DNA of 64,000 nucleotides from Ulota crispa (GCA_963920765.1 OY987244.1:3970501-4034500), one strand, 5' to 3'; shown: positions 23,111-39,701, counted from the stretch's first letter. The notes: a model not told the origin generated them from the letters alone. Numbers and translations: made by a program.

Positions 23111-24738
23111 CAAGTGCATTTTCCAAGTGATTTTCTCTGTCAAAGTTCAAACTTTGCTATTCATAAATTAAAATCTAAGGTACACCTTCTAGCACATTAA
23201 TAGCCGGATGCTCTTTAAATTCTCAGTAGAGCACGTACCTCAATCTTGAATTGTTCAGTCCACTGGGTTGCTCAAACTCTCAGCTCTAGAATAATTCCCA
23301 ATGACAGATGAGGGCTTACGATTCCTTCAAGTTAGTATCACTGCTACCTTGTTCTCTTGAGTATTAGTCAGACACGTTATAAATTGATTGGTTTTTAGGA
23401 GTCCAGAAGCTGTTCTATTCATGATCTAGAGATTTTTCAGAGAAGGCTATCATCTAGGCCATGCGAGTTTAACTACTGCTATGTTTAAACCGTCAAAGGC
23501 CTCACATACTTGTTTGATACCCTTGTAAACCATTGAGTGGATAACCATGCATTCTCTGCACTCTTAGGATGCCTTCTTTTGTAATTGCCATGGCTGGGAA
23601 TCTCACAGTTGCATTTTTGTCTGGCACCTAAGCTTCCATGTTCCTTTTTGAATCCTGTCCAATATACGTGTACCATGGGGCTGTGCTAGTGCATTATTCA
23701 AAGAAAATGGAAGCTAGCTACCACGATGTGTTACAAACTCTTCGGGTGGTTGCTTGTCAACATGGAGAGATGCCGCTTTCATAGTCCCTCTACAATAATT
23801 ACTTGAGGAATAGTAATGTCTGCCTAGAATATGAATTATGTCAATCAATTATTATTAGTACTAGAAAATATGCAAGTGCCTTCTCAAGGGTTTCAATTCT
23901 AGCATATATGTCCAATTCTGTAAATAGAAAATGCTCATGAAAGGATCTGCACACAAGTGCTTACATTGTCACGACGCATGCTTCCACATTTTGACTCATG
24001 AATTATTCATCGTCAGCCCCAAGAGATGTCGCTGGGCATGCATTGCCGATGAGTTCCAGTCACCTCTGTATCACAAAAAGAGCCTTCACTTGGAAACCAT
24101 GAGCCTTGTCACCTGAATTACAACTTACACATTTCATGTTGTACTGGATAGGGGGGAGACTTCACGTTCACCAACAATTCTTGGAAGGTCAATAGGGAAT
24201 GCTGTGAATGTTGTATTGTGCAAGAAAACAATACGAGCTTGTGGGAAGGCAAGGGCTCAAGCAATCATGCACTTACAGACACGGACTTTTGGATTCCAAG
24301 CACTATCGCTCCAGCGATGCACTTTTCAGAGAGCTGGAGTGAACCCCCTACTACTAAAGTCTCCACGCTTCATGCCAAGAGCGAGCAATCCTTATCGGAC
24401 CCCAGTGATGTAGACTAGCGTAGGGAGTTTCAAGATTTTCTTGAGAACAATAGTCCGAGTATGTTTTCTTCACCCATTGGTTCCTTTGAAGAAATCCCAA
24501 TGTCGGAACTGGGTCACTATGACTAGATAGAAGATACTGGCTTCTGGAGTTTTAATGACATATGGATGGACGATCAGTGGCAAGAGCTAGAGTTCACCCT
24601 TCATGGACCCTGCAAGTTCCACGGACCCACATTGGGATCAACGTGTAGGCTAAAAATGGTGGCCACCCCCCTGATGGATTACTGTATGAAGTATTGGCCA
24701 CTAGAGGTGACCAACCAAATCATACTTGAAACAAAGAG

Positions 24739-27937
<3,199 letters not shown>

Positions 27938-29949
27938 GTACGCCCATAAGGCAGACTAAAAAAAGCCGCATCTAACAAATGGTTGGCGGAATTGGGTAGA
28001 TAACACGGTGGAGGAGCTGTTTTGCTGGTTTGGGGTATTCATGTTGATAGAGTTGAAGGTTATGCTACATTGCCGATTGTATTGGAACTCTAGACCGTTT
28101 TACAATTGCCCCATCATCAGCTCTGTGATGGGCTGTGTACAATTTGAGGCCATAGTCCGCTGTATTTGCTTTGTGAATAGTGAGGACTTAGCAACTGATC
28201 CAAGAGATCTCCGTTACGATAGGATTGGGAAGGTTTGTGTGGTGATCAAATCCTTCTCTCAAATCAGTCAATCATCATACAGCAACAAACTTGTCTGTAT
28301 CGTGGACGAGATCATGGTATCCTACAAAGGTAGGTATTGTGGAATTTGCCAGTACATGAAATCAAAGCCAATGCAATTTGGTATCAAGATTTGGGCACTT
28401 GTTTCTAGCCAATCCAAGTGAGCATTCATATGCACTTGCAAATTATGATTGTTAGTTCTGAAATTACAGCTAATGTGTTAGAGGATGTAAAGTACACTAG
28501 GGGATTGAAGAGGTTGAATGACTTGATATGATAACATTTGACTATTGATTTTTGTTTGTACTCACATATATGTCTCTAATGTGATCGTCTATATGGGAGC
28601 TAGGACGACTGTAGAAGCAGGAGTGTTTGTTGGTGCAAATGCTGTGTTGCAAATTGTTTGAGGCATTGAGAACCGCGGTCACACCATTGTCATGGATAAT
28701 TTTTTCACAGGTGTCAAACTCTTCGTGCGTTTGCTAGAGCAAAGCTTCTATGCCACAGGTACAACAAAGAAGGGTTCCAAGGGTTTTCCGGTGTCACTAG
28801 CAGGGTTTCCGACCATAGACCTTCCTCTAAAGGGGACATTGATCACTAAAATGCACTGCTCCAGGTGCATCAAAGTGATATGTTGGATCGATTCAAAGCC
28901 TGTGTGGCTCTTGAGTACTGCGTCTAATCCAATATAGCCTGGTGCAATTGCAAGAAGGTAGATAAAGCGGGATCAAATCAACTTTCCAACTAGCCCTACC
29001 CTTCTTGAGTATCAAAAGAATATGCGTGGAGTGGACATTGTCGACCAGCAGAGAGATAACTACACAACACAATTGCAATCTCACAAATGGTAGCATAGGA
29101 TTCTACTGTTTGTATTAGACTCTTCATGCATGAATGCATACGTTCTATATTGAGAGGATGCGCAGCGCGTTAGCTTGAAGGTGGACAACAGGTTGAAGTG
29201 GCAGTACGACCTAGCATTGGAGCTAGTTTGACCACACTTGGAGGCTAGTGCAATTTAAGGCCCCCATCGAACCCTTGCTAGACCGGGGTTCTACATGTTT
29301 GAGAGACATCTTGACTACCGACAAGCATGCGTTGTTTGCGGCAGACGGATGTGTCAATTTTGTAGTGGCTGCAGTTTGGAATTCATGTGTGAAAAGCCCT
29401 GTTACATTCAGGTGCACACTCAGCCGGGCTTAGCTTACCGCGGTTGTTGCAATTGCTCTTAAGCGGCACTGGAGTAGTAGTGGCTGAAGTATCTAGCTAT
29501 GGTGGACTAGATTTCTAGATGAAGATGGTATTGCAAATGGACTCTTTATAGACATCAGTTTTTTGGTAATGAAGCGTACTAATGAGCCTTGGAGGAGCCT
29601 GCGTTCATGTTGTTCCAGCTCCCTGTCTAGGCAGTTTGAGTTATGACAATGTTTGCAAGATTACAAGCCCCTGCGCTTCACGAAGGCGTGTTGAGGGTTC
29701 CTCTTAGGTAGCCGCAGAAGTGACGTTCTAGGACCTTGTATAGGCATCTTGGGTTTTTGATTTTTGTAGTGTGAGCAGAGCTGAACTTATTGCCATTGTA
29801 AGGCTGAACTATTTTCACTTTTTCAAAATGTTGATTTCCATTTGCTATAAAGACGATCTGATTTTGAATATGTAAATGTGACTATAAGAACAAGCTCATG
29901 AAACAGCAAAAAGCCAATGCCACTCAGTATTAAAATCTATCACGGTATT

Positions 29950-31640
29950 CAGCCACAGTTTACTGTCACCTAAACTTTGCAAAGTCGGCGCTTTCTAGAG
30001 AAGTTTTTGGTTCTTGTTGTGATGTTGTTGAGCATGTACGACGTCACAGGATCACAACCAGAAGCATTGAGGTATCGCGGATGGTGAGAGCTTAGGCAGT
30101 TGCAATATTTACGTTTTGTAGATTGACGGAGCGCTGAAGTACACCGGCTAAGGGAACGGAACTCCACATCGTGCACAATCGCAACAGCAGTTCAATTCCA
30201 TGATGTTTTACATGGTGGTCTTTCAAAACTAACACTTTTGCGCTACAATTTAGAACGTCAGCAAGATGTACTTTTCAACCTCCATCTATTGACTTCCACA
30301 TTGCAGGTGAGGTGTGTAGTGTGTATGAAGCTTGTGCATTACGCTAGACCGTTGTACAATGTAGCAGAAAGTAGTCTAGGTTCTGGGGAGGTGGGAAGTT
30401 GTCGTGGGTGTTGGTGCTGTAAGATATCAAGAACAAGGTAGGAGATGGAAAGTGCATTGAGTAGAAGCAGCCGCAGTTGTGCATGTATGACCCCAGTCCC
30501 CTTGGCTAAGTATTGGTGTAAAGCATGAACACTTCCAATAGCAGCGTACTCCAACTGTTGGAATTTGTAGTTCGACCGTGTAGGAACAATCCTTTGTTTG
30601 TTGTAGCTAGTCAAGGCACACGCCATGTAACTCGACAACTGCAGTGCCGCCAGCTTGCTAATAATACGGATTTTAGTGGGGAGTTTGAAGTCTAGGAGCA
30701 GATGAGTAGTAAGAATGATTCCATGGAACTCTCTTGATGAACACCCATACATCAAGATAAGAGAACAAGGCTCATCAAATAGAATGAACCTCGTCGTCTT
30801 GAGCCTGCAACTTGAGTTTGCAAAGAACATGATTGAAGTGGTTATAGAATGGTAGAGGGGAGTCACAAGAGTCACCAAATCCTCCAACGGCGCCTCTTGT
30901 CCCAAACTCGCAGCATCTGGTGATATGGAACTTCATGACATTCAATCACATATTCTGAATACAAACAACAACCCATTTCTTGAATCCATCCCGCCATTGC
31001 AAAAGCTATAGTGATCCCTTTACCCACCTGCGCCATATGTGTCCTCCCAGATTGTGCATGTACTCGGAATCTAGAAAGTGTGTTTGTTGATGTTGGTGTT
31101 TGTGCACTTACCTTGACCATAGATCCTTGAAATTGCTGTATGTATCAGGTCACCTAGCAGCGCCTTATGTGTGTAGGTGTTGCTACGCGACAGTAGTAGC
31201 AATGCGGTAGCCGCCGTCTAGGTCCTCACATCACAATGGTAAGCCTGACAACACATCACAATGGTAAGCCTGACAACAATTCATAAGTCCCGCAGATACT
31301 GTACCCACATTCTTTCATTTCGAACCAACTCAGACCATTCTCCTTCATGCAAATCGAGGTCCCCCGCCAATTTCTGACAACACTTGGGCCAACCTAGCAA
31401 ACAACGTGGCCAGACAGAAGCACGTAAACCACCTTTCCTTTGGGTCACTCCCTCTCTTTGTATGACCCGTAGTAGATCTGCAATTTCTTGAACCCTTTGG
31501 TGGATTTGACCCGCAACAATTGCAAATGGAGCGGCAAGAGATGACACTCTCATTGAGCCGCTCTGATTTTTGATCAGCACCCCTATGAAACCACACTGGC
31601 GCCGCAAATAATCGTATAAGTACTCTACGGCAAGGGGATA
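29950..31640 (-). other. Unrecognised minus-strand frames in the piggyBac-like element
   Basis: On the minus strand, frames at 31281-31607 (108 codons, MRRQCGFIGV.. with AAPFAIVAGQIHQRVQEIAD), 30872-31120 (82 codons) and 30339-30905 (188 codons, the longest unexplained open frame in the window) lie in series and partly overlap in different frames. Together they could be exons or frameshifted parts of one passenger gene facing the transposase. I recognise no domain. Length alone is weak evidence, but the stretch is less AT-rich than the spacer. Confidence 0.3.
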
Positions 31641-31668
31641 CGGTGCCTTGGTGACGTTTAAGGGTTAA

Positions 31669-32313
31669 TCCCTCACTACCCACGGATGTTCCAGAGTATC
31701 ACTCAGAATTTGCTCTTGGATGAATAGAATGGCAACATTTCAATAAGTTGCATCATTTAAAAATTTGTAACCGTACAAATTCAAACTAGATATGTTAGAG
31801 ATCACATAGGAAAAGAATACACAACAATATCACTTATGGATTGAAAGATTATAAGATTTGATCATGTGGGTGTTAAAATTGTGAAAGTGATTTGAAGTCT
31901 TTCAATCCTCTTTTCACATTTCAAATTTAAAATTGAAGATATCAAAAAATATGAATATGTAAAGTACAACATGTGTAACCCTAATCAATTTACGGCTTCT
32001 TAAAATCTACTCCGCAACTTTTTAAATTAAATTTCTAATGTGACTGTTTCTCCAAGTTCTAGTGTACTTGAGGCTCATTTCCAAGAACTCCCAACACTAG
32101 AAAGTGAAGATTTGCAATGGACATCCTTGCACAAAATCTTGAATAGACAAATCATAGTCATTCATTTTCAAAATCAGATTTTTGATACTAAAACAAAACT
32201 TCAATAAGAATAATTTAAAAAAATAATCACTAAAATTAAACTTCAAGAAAAGTAAAAAGTTTCCAAATTAAAATGTAGAGTGGACAGTTTTGGTCCCTTT
32301 GGGCAGTGAGGGG
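31669..32313. mobile_element. TTAA MITE directly abutting the piggyBac-like element
   Basis: The ends are an inverted pair, TCCCTCACTACCC and GGGCAGTGAGGGG, bordered by TTAA at 31665-31668 (shared with the 10.3-kb element) and 32314-32317. The length is 645 bp. The ends differ from the larger element's, so it is a separate piggyBac-type family that used the same TTAA. It is non-coding. Confidence 0.7.
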
Positions 32314-32324
32314 TTAAGCATAAG

Positions 32325-33245
32325 CGCACTTTTGTGGAAAATTCAAGGCAACTTTGATAAAATAGAAATATTTTTGGTAGAAAGCCAAAGAAGAAACAAT
32401 TATGTGGCTTGTTATGTGGCCATTTAATTAAATACTTTGACTTAGTATGAATTAACTACAATTTATCAAAGCAAAAGGTACATAGATAGCTATTCTTGAT
32501 CATAGGTGGTAGCATTCATGATGTAAAGGCGGCTTGTAAATGGAGCACATGAGTCCTAAAAGCAACCACTACAAAGCCAAGAATGCTCCAATAAGTCATT
32601 TAAAGCATGCAAGCACCCACTCCATATTCCAATGCTGAAATCATGATTGAGAACATGTTTTCATTTATTTTAGTATGACATCTAAGGTAGTGTGCTCTAA
32701 TTGCAACCCTCACATTTTAAGCGTTCCATAGGTAGGCCAATCATACTCTTTGATTCACTTGATCTCTTCACAAGCTGCAAGGGGACAGATTATGGGAGAC
32801 CTAGAGTCACAAATAGGTGTCTACTACAGAAAATTTTGGAAATTCATCAACAATTCAATAATGTTTTAAAACATAAAAATAAAAATAAAAATTGGGTTAC
32901 ATTTAGCATCCATTTCTCTTTGTCTAAAAAAAAGACTAAAAAAATTTCATGTCTTGAAAAGCCAACAAAAAAGGAGACCAGCCCTTAAAGTGATTGTTTT
33001 AGAGCATACTACCTTACCAATATTTTATTGAAAAATAAAACTCAACACAATCATGTCAAATAAGCATACTTAATGGTAGCTCATGTCACTCTCTTGAAGT
33101 TTTAAAGTTGTGCATGCACAGGTACAAAATTCTTGAATAAAAAAAAATGTGACCCATTTAAGAACCTTTGTGCACTATTTATGTGACCCTACATGATTGC
33201 TTCAAAATGCCTGATCCAAATTAGAGCCTCCTACCTTATGTCTAA
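32325..33245. repeat. Repeat unit, inverted copy of 41566-42127
   Basis: From GCGCACTTTTG to GAGCCTCCTACCTTA this block matches 41566-42127 on the opposite strand, with shared tracts such as GAACATGTTTTCATTTATTT and AGCATGCAAGCACCCA. It is about 330 bp longer because a MITE (32683-33016) is inserted. It is non-coding. Confidence 0.75.
32683..33016. mobile_element. MITE with TAAGGTAGT ends, inserted in a repeat
   Basis: The inverted ends TAAGGTAGTGTGCTCTAA and TTAGAGCATACTACCTTA are 334 bp apart. The paralogous repeat near 41770 lacks this block, giving an approximate empty site. It is non-coding. The open frame across it is a chance product. Confidence 0.75.
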
Positions 33246-33520
33246 ATCCCTCTTAGCTTAGTGTTTACTAAGACTAAAGTTCCAAATGGTGAAGGAAGAG
33301 AACCCAAAAGTGATTGTGCATCCAAAAGCATGCCTTGCAAAATATATTTACTAACTATGAGCCTCACTATGAGCTCTTTTAACTTTTGCATACATCCTAA
33401 AGAGGTTAACTTTCAACTTCACTCGAGTCAAATATGGATTTTTTGTGCTATCAAGACCTCACTAGCATTTAATCATGACGCTTAGAAAATCTTTAGTACA
33501 ATCCATCCATTGTATTGCCG

Positions 33521-33986
33521 TAGCAAAATTTTGAACCCTCTACAAGGCCCATAAGAATTGACACTCTTAATATTTATTGAGCCTAGATCGGATACACTAG
33601 AAATATGTGAAAACTCGTGTGAAGTGTCTCTACCTTGTATGACTTTCTTATTGCACATCACAAAGACTATGAATAGAAAATAGCAATCTAGTACTATGTC
33701 ACAATTTTTTAATTATTCTTCTACTATTGTACACAATTATAACTAAATGTTACCCTCTCAAGTACTACGTTGAAGATTTTAATATAGAGAAAAAGGACTA
33801 TGGTAATATGTACATGTAATTGTGGCACTCAATGAAAATAGAACATGCCAATGTGAGCCATGATTATACTCAAAAGCATAGTAGGGTGTACAGAATTTTT
33901 TTGCCCCAAAATAAAAATTAAAACAATTAAGGAGACCCCTTGAAAGGGGTTATTAGGGGCCTTTTGGAGGGCTCAAAATTTTGCTA
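33521..33986. mobile_element. 466-bp MITE, copy A
   Basis: The inverted ends start GCAAAATTTTGAACCCTC and carry CAAGGCCC, with TA on both outer sides (Tc1/mariner-type target, tentative). It is about nine-tenths identical along its whole length to 37349-37815 in the same orientation. It is non-coding. Confidence 0.8.
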
Positions 33987-35379
33987 GTGTTTATTATTAT
34001 AACGCCAAAGTGTATTTGTTGCTCTATTGCAAAACATTTCCTCAAATTAGAACTTGCATGGCAAAGGCAATTTTGTACCAGCATCTTAACTTGTTTTGAC
34101 ACTTACTATTTCACAAAAATTTGTATGAAAAAATGGATGAATCTCCAAATCTCTTTCAAATGAAGCAATTTGTGAGCCAAACTTTGGAAGAAAGCTACTA
34201 GTAACATGTGATTCTGAGGATAGATGTGCACACATGTATGATTCTATTCATTTTTTTCCCTTATCTGCATTTGTCAACACAAAAAATCTTGTTGGAAATA
34301 ATTATTTTGTAATGAACCTAAATACCCACAATGATTGTAATTGAGTCAATTATCACTCATTGTGGACATTTGTAGCCATTGTGGACATTTATAGCCATTG
34401 CATACCAATTATTTATGTGATATTTTCTACTAGTGATTTTTGTAAGGTGCTTGTTGAGCTGCAATTTAACCCATTAGAGACCACCAAACCATGTTTTGGT
34501 TTGGGAGAGTAGTTTTTGGCCTATACAATAAAATCATTCAACAATTTGGAAAATGATCTTGAAGAAGGCTTGTGATCACAAGAATTTTGCATCCTACCCA
34601 AAAAACAACAACAAAATTGGATATGGGAGTTAAAAAATAATGGTGTTTATACATCATGGCCTCAAAATATGTATCCATATTTGGTCAAAGATGGATCAAA
34701 GCAACAACACAATACATCAAACATCCAAGAAGAATGCCACATTTCAATTGTGCAATCTTAAAAAACTTCAAATTGCTAAAGGAATATGCTTGTATTGTTT
34801 CTCTATATAGTAGTTGTACAATTGTACTATTTGAGAATCCACTGAAATGATACAATCATTTTATTTAAAAAAAGCTCATCCTACATTTAAGGCCAATTCT
34901 TGATTGCTTTCACCGATTGGATTTTTTGTAACAATTATCAAATTTCTTGTAGAACCATTTCACGGTAGCAAAGAAAATGGGATTTTTGACCCTTTTTGTC
35001 CACTTAGCTACACCTTGTGATTGCTATTTTTGTCTATTTTGAGTGAAACTAGTCTTGTTGGAAAGGTGGGAAACCTTGCTTTTTAGAAATGTAAGGCTCT
35101 TTTCAATCAAAGCTTGCATGAAACGTTAGTATTCAAAACTATATAAGAATGAAAAACTAGAGATTTTCCATATACGGCTCACTCAATCATTATAATATTT
35201 CACCTCCAACGGTAGATCTAGCTGAAATTTTGGCACATTACAACAAACAAGGTGTCCTTCACATTTGTACGGTTGGATTATTCAAATTGAGTCCAAATTT
35301 GTTTCAAATGCACATCTAATCTTATTGCCCTAGTTTCTATTGGATTTTGGGAAAATGTGTGTGGTCTTTAGAGGGTTGA
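33987..35379. other. AT-rich spacer
   Basis: AT-rich DNA with a short duplication of 'CATTGTGGACATTT' near 34360-34400. No gene or resolved element is seen. Confidence 0.5.
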
Positions 35380-36284
35380 CTCCTAAATGTATGAGGGTGC
35401 TTTTCTTGGTTTAGGATTGCAATGTTGAGATTTTGGAATTTTCCTTGTAAGATCATTGTTAAATATTGAAACAAGTTTGTAATTGTAAGATCTTGAACTT
35501 CAAGGCTTCTAGATGGCAATGCCAACAAAAGAACTCTAGAAATGTCACATGGATGTTACAATATTTGTGACCAAATGTAGATCAATAAAGATTTTTTTTT
35601 ATTATTTTGGAGACGCCCTAAACTTTTGATGCAAAGATGGCAACTTTTGAGTACAAAATTGGGAAACGTCCACTAATAGTGATTTAGTATTTGATGTTGT
35701 TACTATAAAATTAATAAATCAAAAAAAAAAATCTTCCAAATCCCTAATCACAATTTCACAAATGAGCCTACAATGCAATTGTCAAAAAGCTACCACCTAA
35801 TACAAAGAAAGTGTTTAGTTCCAATTATTGACCAAAAATCATTATGAATGAAAGAAAATTCAAGGGTAAGTGAGTTGCAATTTGTATAACAAAAATATTT
35901 CAAGTGAAACTACAGCAAAAACACATTTAGAGTTTCTTAGATGATGTGATTTTAGTGGAAGGACTCTCAATGCCCATGCTAGTGCCCAAGGCAAATCTTT
36001 CACTTTATTCTCAATTTGTTACTTATCTTTCCAATGTGACAACTTGTCATAGGCTCTTTAGTGACACTATTCATCACACTTTTTGATGCGCAAGAGGCAT
36101 GCTTGCACTTTGGCTTCCACAAACAAAATTGAAATGAAGTATGGAGGACATCAAAATGAAAATTTGAAGCTAGCTTCAAATTGCAACCTCTTTAAAAAAA
36201 ATTATGAAAGAATAAAATCCTTCCCTTCAATAAGATCTCAAAATTTCTTGAACATCCAAATTTGATGCCTTAGGCATTTAGGGA
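35380..36284. mobile_element. piggyBac-type MITE, 905 bp
   Basis: The ends CTCCTAAATG and CATTTAGGGA are inverted and bordered by TTGA and TAAA, decayed TTAA sites. The interior is the same family, in opposite orientation, as 60268-61159 (shared block near 35640 and 60880 containing TTGGGAAAC). It is non-coding. Confidence 0.6.
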
Positions 36285-36581
36285 TAAACCAATGAAAGAC
36301 CCAAAAAATCATTCTTAACGTAAGAGTTATTAAATAAAATAAACTAGTGTTGTAATTATTAGGAGATATTCATTAAAGAATAAAACACAAATGCCCCACA
36401 CATTTTCATCATAATTCCGCAAGATTGTAGATTTGTCATGAACCCCCACGTGGTCATAGGTGCAGTATAAACCCTCCACGGTTCAACCCAATGTCAAGGG
36501 AGACTTTGAGTTTCCTTCGTAAAAATCCTACAAGTCTCAATTTCAATTGGATTTTTCAATGCATGCACCAGATATTGTCTA

Positions 36582-37182
36582 TATAATTAGGGAATTGATA
36601 TAGGCACATATGAAGTTTGCTATATGGACACCAGCTGGTAAATTTTAGATATTTATTATCAACAAGTTGAATTTGGAAAATTTGGACTTAGGTTTTGGAT
36701 CTAGAGACCTTGATTTAGTTTAGAACCACAAAGAAGGTTACAATTGAACAGCGCCCAATGAAATAGCTTAGCTAAGGTAAGAGCACTCATTACCAACATT
36801 ATACCTCATAGCATCACTCTCTACATAGGTTTGTCATTTTAGAACTAAAATCTAGGTACACAATAGATAACTTATCATCTTGGTCAATAGCAATAAGCTA
36901 TCTGTGGTGTACTTAGATTTAAGTTCTAGAATGACAACCCTATGTAGAGAGTGACATCATGAGGTACAATGTTGGTAATGGGTGCTCCTACCTTAAGCTT
37001 TTCCACTAGACAATGTTCAATTGTAACCTCCTTTGTGGTTCTAAACTAAATCAAGGTCTCTAGATCTAAAACCTAAGTCCAAATTTTCCAAATTCAACTT
37101 GTTGATGATAAATATCTAAAATTTACCCCCCTAGTGTCCATATAATAAACTCTTGGTGTGCCTATATCAATACCCTATAATC
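36582..37182. repeat. 600-bp foldback with nested terminal-repeat pair
   Basis: The arms (about 36582-36860 and 36900-37182) are reverse complements around a loop near 36880. They share ATTGATATAGGCAC, GGTTTTGGATCTAGAGACC and CTACATAGG. Within the arms, a pair of TAAGGTARGAGCACYCATTACC ends (36774 and 36998) resembles the ends at 40471-40801. The whole could form a long RNA hairpin. It is non-coding. Confidence 0.85.
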
Positions 37183-37348
37183 ACACTATGATTGAATAAT
37201 TCTAAAAAATCTAGTTGATTGTTTCAAGTTGATTCATACTTCAACCAATTATTTTGATGTTTTGCTTAACTAACTTTCTATTGCTTTTTGAATCTCTCCA
37301 CTTGTTATTTCCACCTATGATTTATGGATGAGAACAAATGATTAGCAT

Positions 37349-37815
37349 TAGCAAAATTTTGAACCCTCCACAAGGCCCTTAAAAATTGACACTCTTAACA
37401 TTTATTGAGCCTAGGCCGGATACATGAGAAGCATGTGAGAACTTGTGTGAGGTGTCTCTACCTTGTATGACTTTCCTATTGTACATCACAAAAACTATGA
37501 ATAGAAAATGGCAATCTAGGACTATGTCATAATTTTTTAATTATTCTCCTACTATTGTACACAATTATAACTAAATGTTACCCTCTCAAGTACTACGTTG
37601 AAGATTTTAATATAGAGAAAAAGGACTATGGTAATATGTACATGTAATTGTGACACTTAATGAAAATTGAACATGCCAATATGAGCCATGATTATAGTCA
37701 AAGGCATAGTAGAGTGTAAGGAATTTTTGATATCCCAAAGTACAAATTAAAGCAATTAAGGAGACCCCTTGAAAGGGGCTGTTAGGAGCCTTGTGGAGGG
37801 CTCATATTTTTACTA
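37349..37815. mobile_element. 466-bp MITE, copy B
   Basis: Second copy of the element at 33521-33986, same orientation, with TA outside both ends and the same internal landmarks (CACTCTTAA.ATTTATTGAGCC, GAAGATTTTAATATAGAG). The right end is slightly more decayed. Confidence 0.8.
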
Positions 37816-38473
37816 ATGTGTTTGGAGAAATTTTCAAGCTGCATCCGATACTATCGAGCATTTCCCATTTCTGACCAATTTTTTACAAGCATGCACTAGG
37901 TATTACAAGCATGCACTAGGTATTGCTTAGATTTAAACTATAAATTATACATTTTTTTACAAATTTGACCATTTTATGTATAGTTTTTCTGCACTTTTAC
38001 CGGCTAACAGTACACCAACTACCGGTTCTCCCAGCACATTTGCCCGTGGGCATGATGATGTGTATGCAGCAGGGCTGCTGCTGCGTCTCATGATGGTGCT
38101 CGAGTTGAAGCTTCTTGAATGGCTCTTAAGAGAACTCTCCACTCCTGCATCCTTCATCATCAATGAATCAAACAAAAATACAAAACCAAAAAATTAATAC
38201 GACAAAGCAAAAAATAGCCAGAAAAAACAAAACATAATACGAAACAAAAGAACAAATCTTTGTCTTTATATATGATGAAAAAGAGATGGCATTAGGCCGA
38301 AATTTGGCACAAAATTGGGCCAATAAAACCATGTCCCTCCAGATATTCCTTGCTAAACTTGAAGACAGCAAAGGGTCCATTGTTCCAAACAAAATTGTTT
38401 TACACTATGTTTCACGTCCCCCTTGAATGGTCAAGATCTCATTGGTTGAGGGGTTGAAATGGGGCATTCTATA
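37816..38473. other. Spacer with dispersed GCATGCAC repeat
   Basis: Contains a short direct duplication (TTACAAGCATGCACTAGGTA at 37887 and 37906 onward) and a copy of the dispersed family seen at 18400 and 55100. The mirrored open frames at 37957-38197 are repeat-derived. No gene is supported. Confidence 0.4.
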
Positions 38474-38928
38474 GTGCATGCCACCATAAACCAATAAAGA
38501 TGCAATAATCATATTAATTATTTATGGTAGCTCTAAAAAAATTATATCTCTTCGTAACTACAAGCAATGAGATGTTAGGAAAAAAGTTACAAAGAGAAAT
38601 TGAAATTATTGTTTGCCAAAAAAAAGTTATCATCATTCAAAAATGATAACTATTGGACATTTTACACTAAGAGGGCAAAGAATTGGCCACCCTAGCACTT
38701 ATTGCCTCAATATTAATAATTGATTTGCATGAAATGACAAGTTGACTAACTAAATTGATAAAAATCCAAGGTGAATCATGCTACTTAGTCAACACATTTA
38801 TGTCCATTGTGACAAGTCCATGAGGTGTCATCTCAATAGTGGAGCAGGTCACAGCTAAAAGCAAATAAAACAAACTACACAAGAATTTGGCCACTTTCCA
38901 TAGTTTGTTGGTTTATGGTGGCACGCAC
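38474..38928. mobile_element. MITE with GTGCATGCCACCATAAACC ends
   Basis: The inverted ends, GTGCATGCCACCATAAACCA at the left and TGGTTTATGGTGGCACGCAC at the right, lie 455 bp apart. The target duplication is unclear. The interior is AT-rich and non-coding. Confidence 0.7.
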
Positions 38929-39698
38929 CGTATGTCTCCAAGGCCAAAGGTTAGCTAAATTCTCAAACTCTAAATTAATGAATACCATATATAACAAACA
39001 ATGGACTTTGCAAAGTTCATAAACAATGATAAAAAAAATGACAATGAAAGATCTATTTCTGGGTTTTTTCTAAGCATGGAAGATTTCCTAACATTTTGCT
39101 TAAATATTTATGAGATTTTTCAATACTTGGCATAGTTTGTGCTTATTTTCTTAATCCATAAATCATGGTAGTTATCTTGAGCAAGATTTAGGCAACAGAC
39201 AAGACAAGCAGACAAGCAGTTTAGATAGCACAAGCAGCGTGTCCATTCAATGTCTTGTTTTAGGGTTTTTGACCTAAAAAGGGAAGAATCATATTATCAT
39301 TTTCTTATTTTTATTACGTAGTAGGGCTTTGAATTTGAGTCAACTTCATATTGGTAACCATGTGTGTAGCTAGCATGTCTTAGGTAAGTTATTTTTACCA
39401 TTTTTTAAAGTCAACTATGAGTTGACTTCATCCCACGGACAAGTGCCCAATCAAGCATATGGGACTCATGGATAGGTGGACAAGCAATTGGTCCAATGTG
39501 ACAACCATGCCATAAATACATAAATAGTCCTTATTTAGTTAAATATGGCACTTAAATATGGCACTTGAGGAGTTGGAATTGGGATTTATAGTTGCACATA
39601 CCATACTTTTGCTAGTTGCTCACAGAATGCCTACATAGTTGCACTTTTTGAAAAATCTTGGCACCAAAACCATGAGACTTTGTTTCAAAAAATGAATG

Positions 39699-39701
<3 letters not shown>

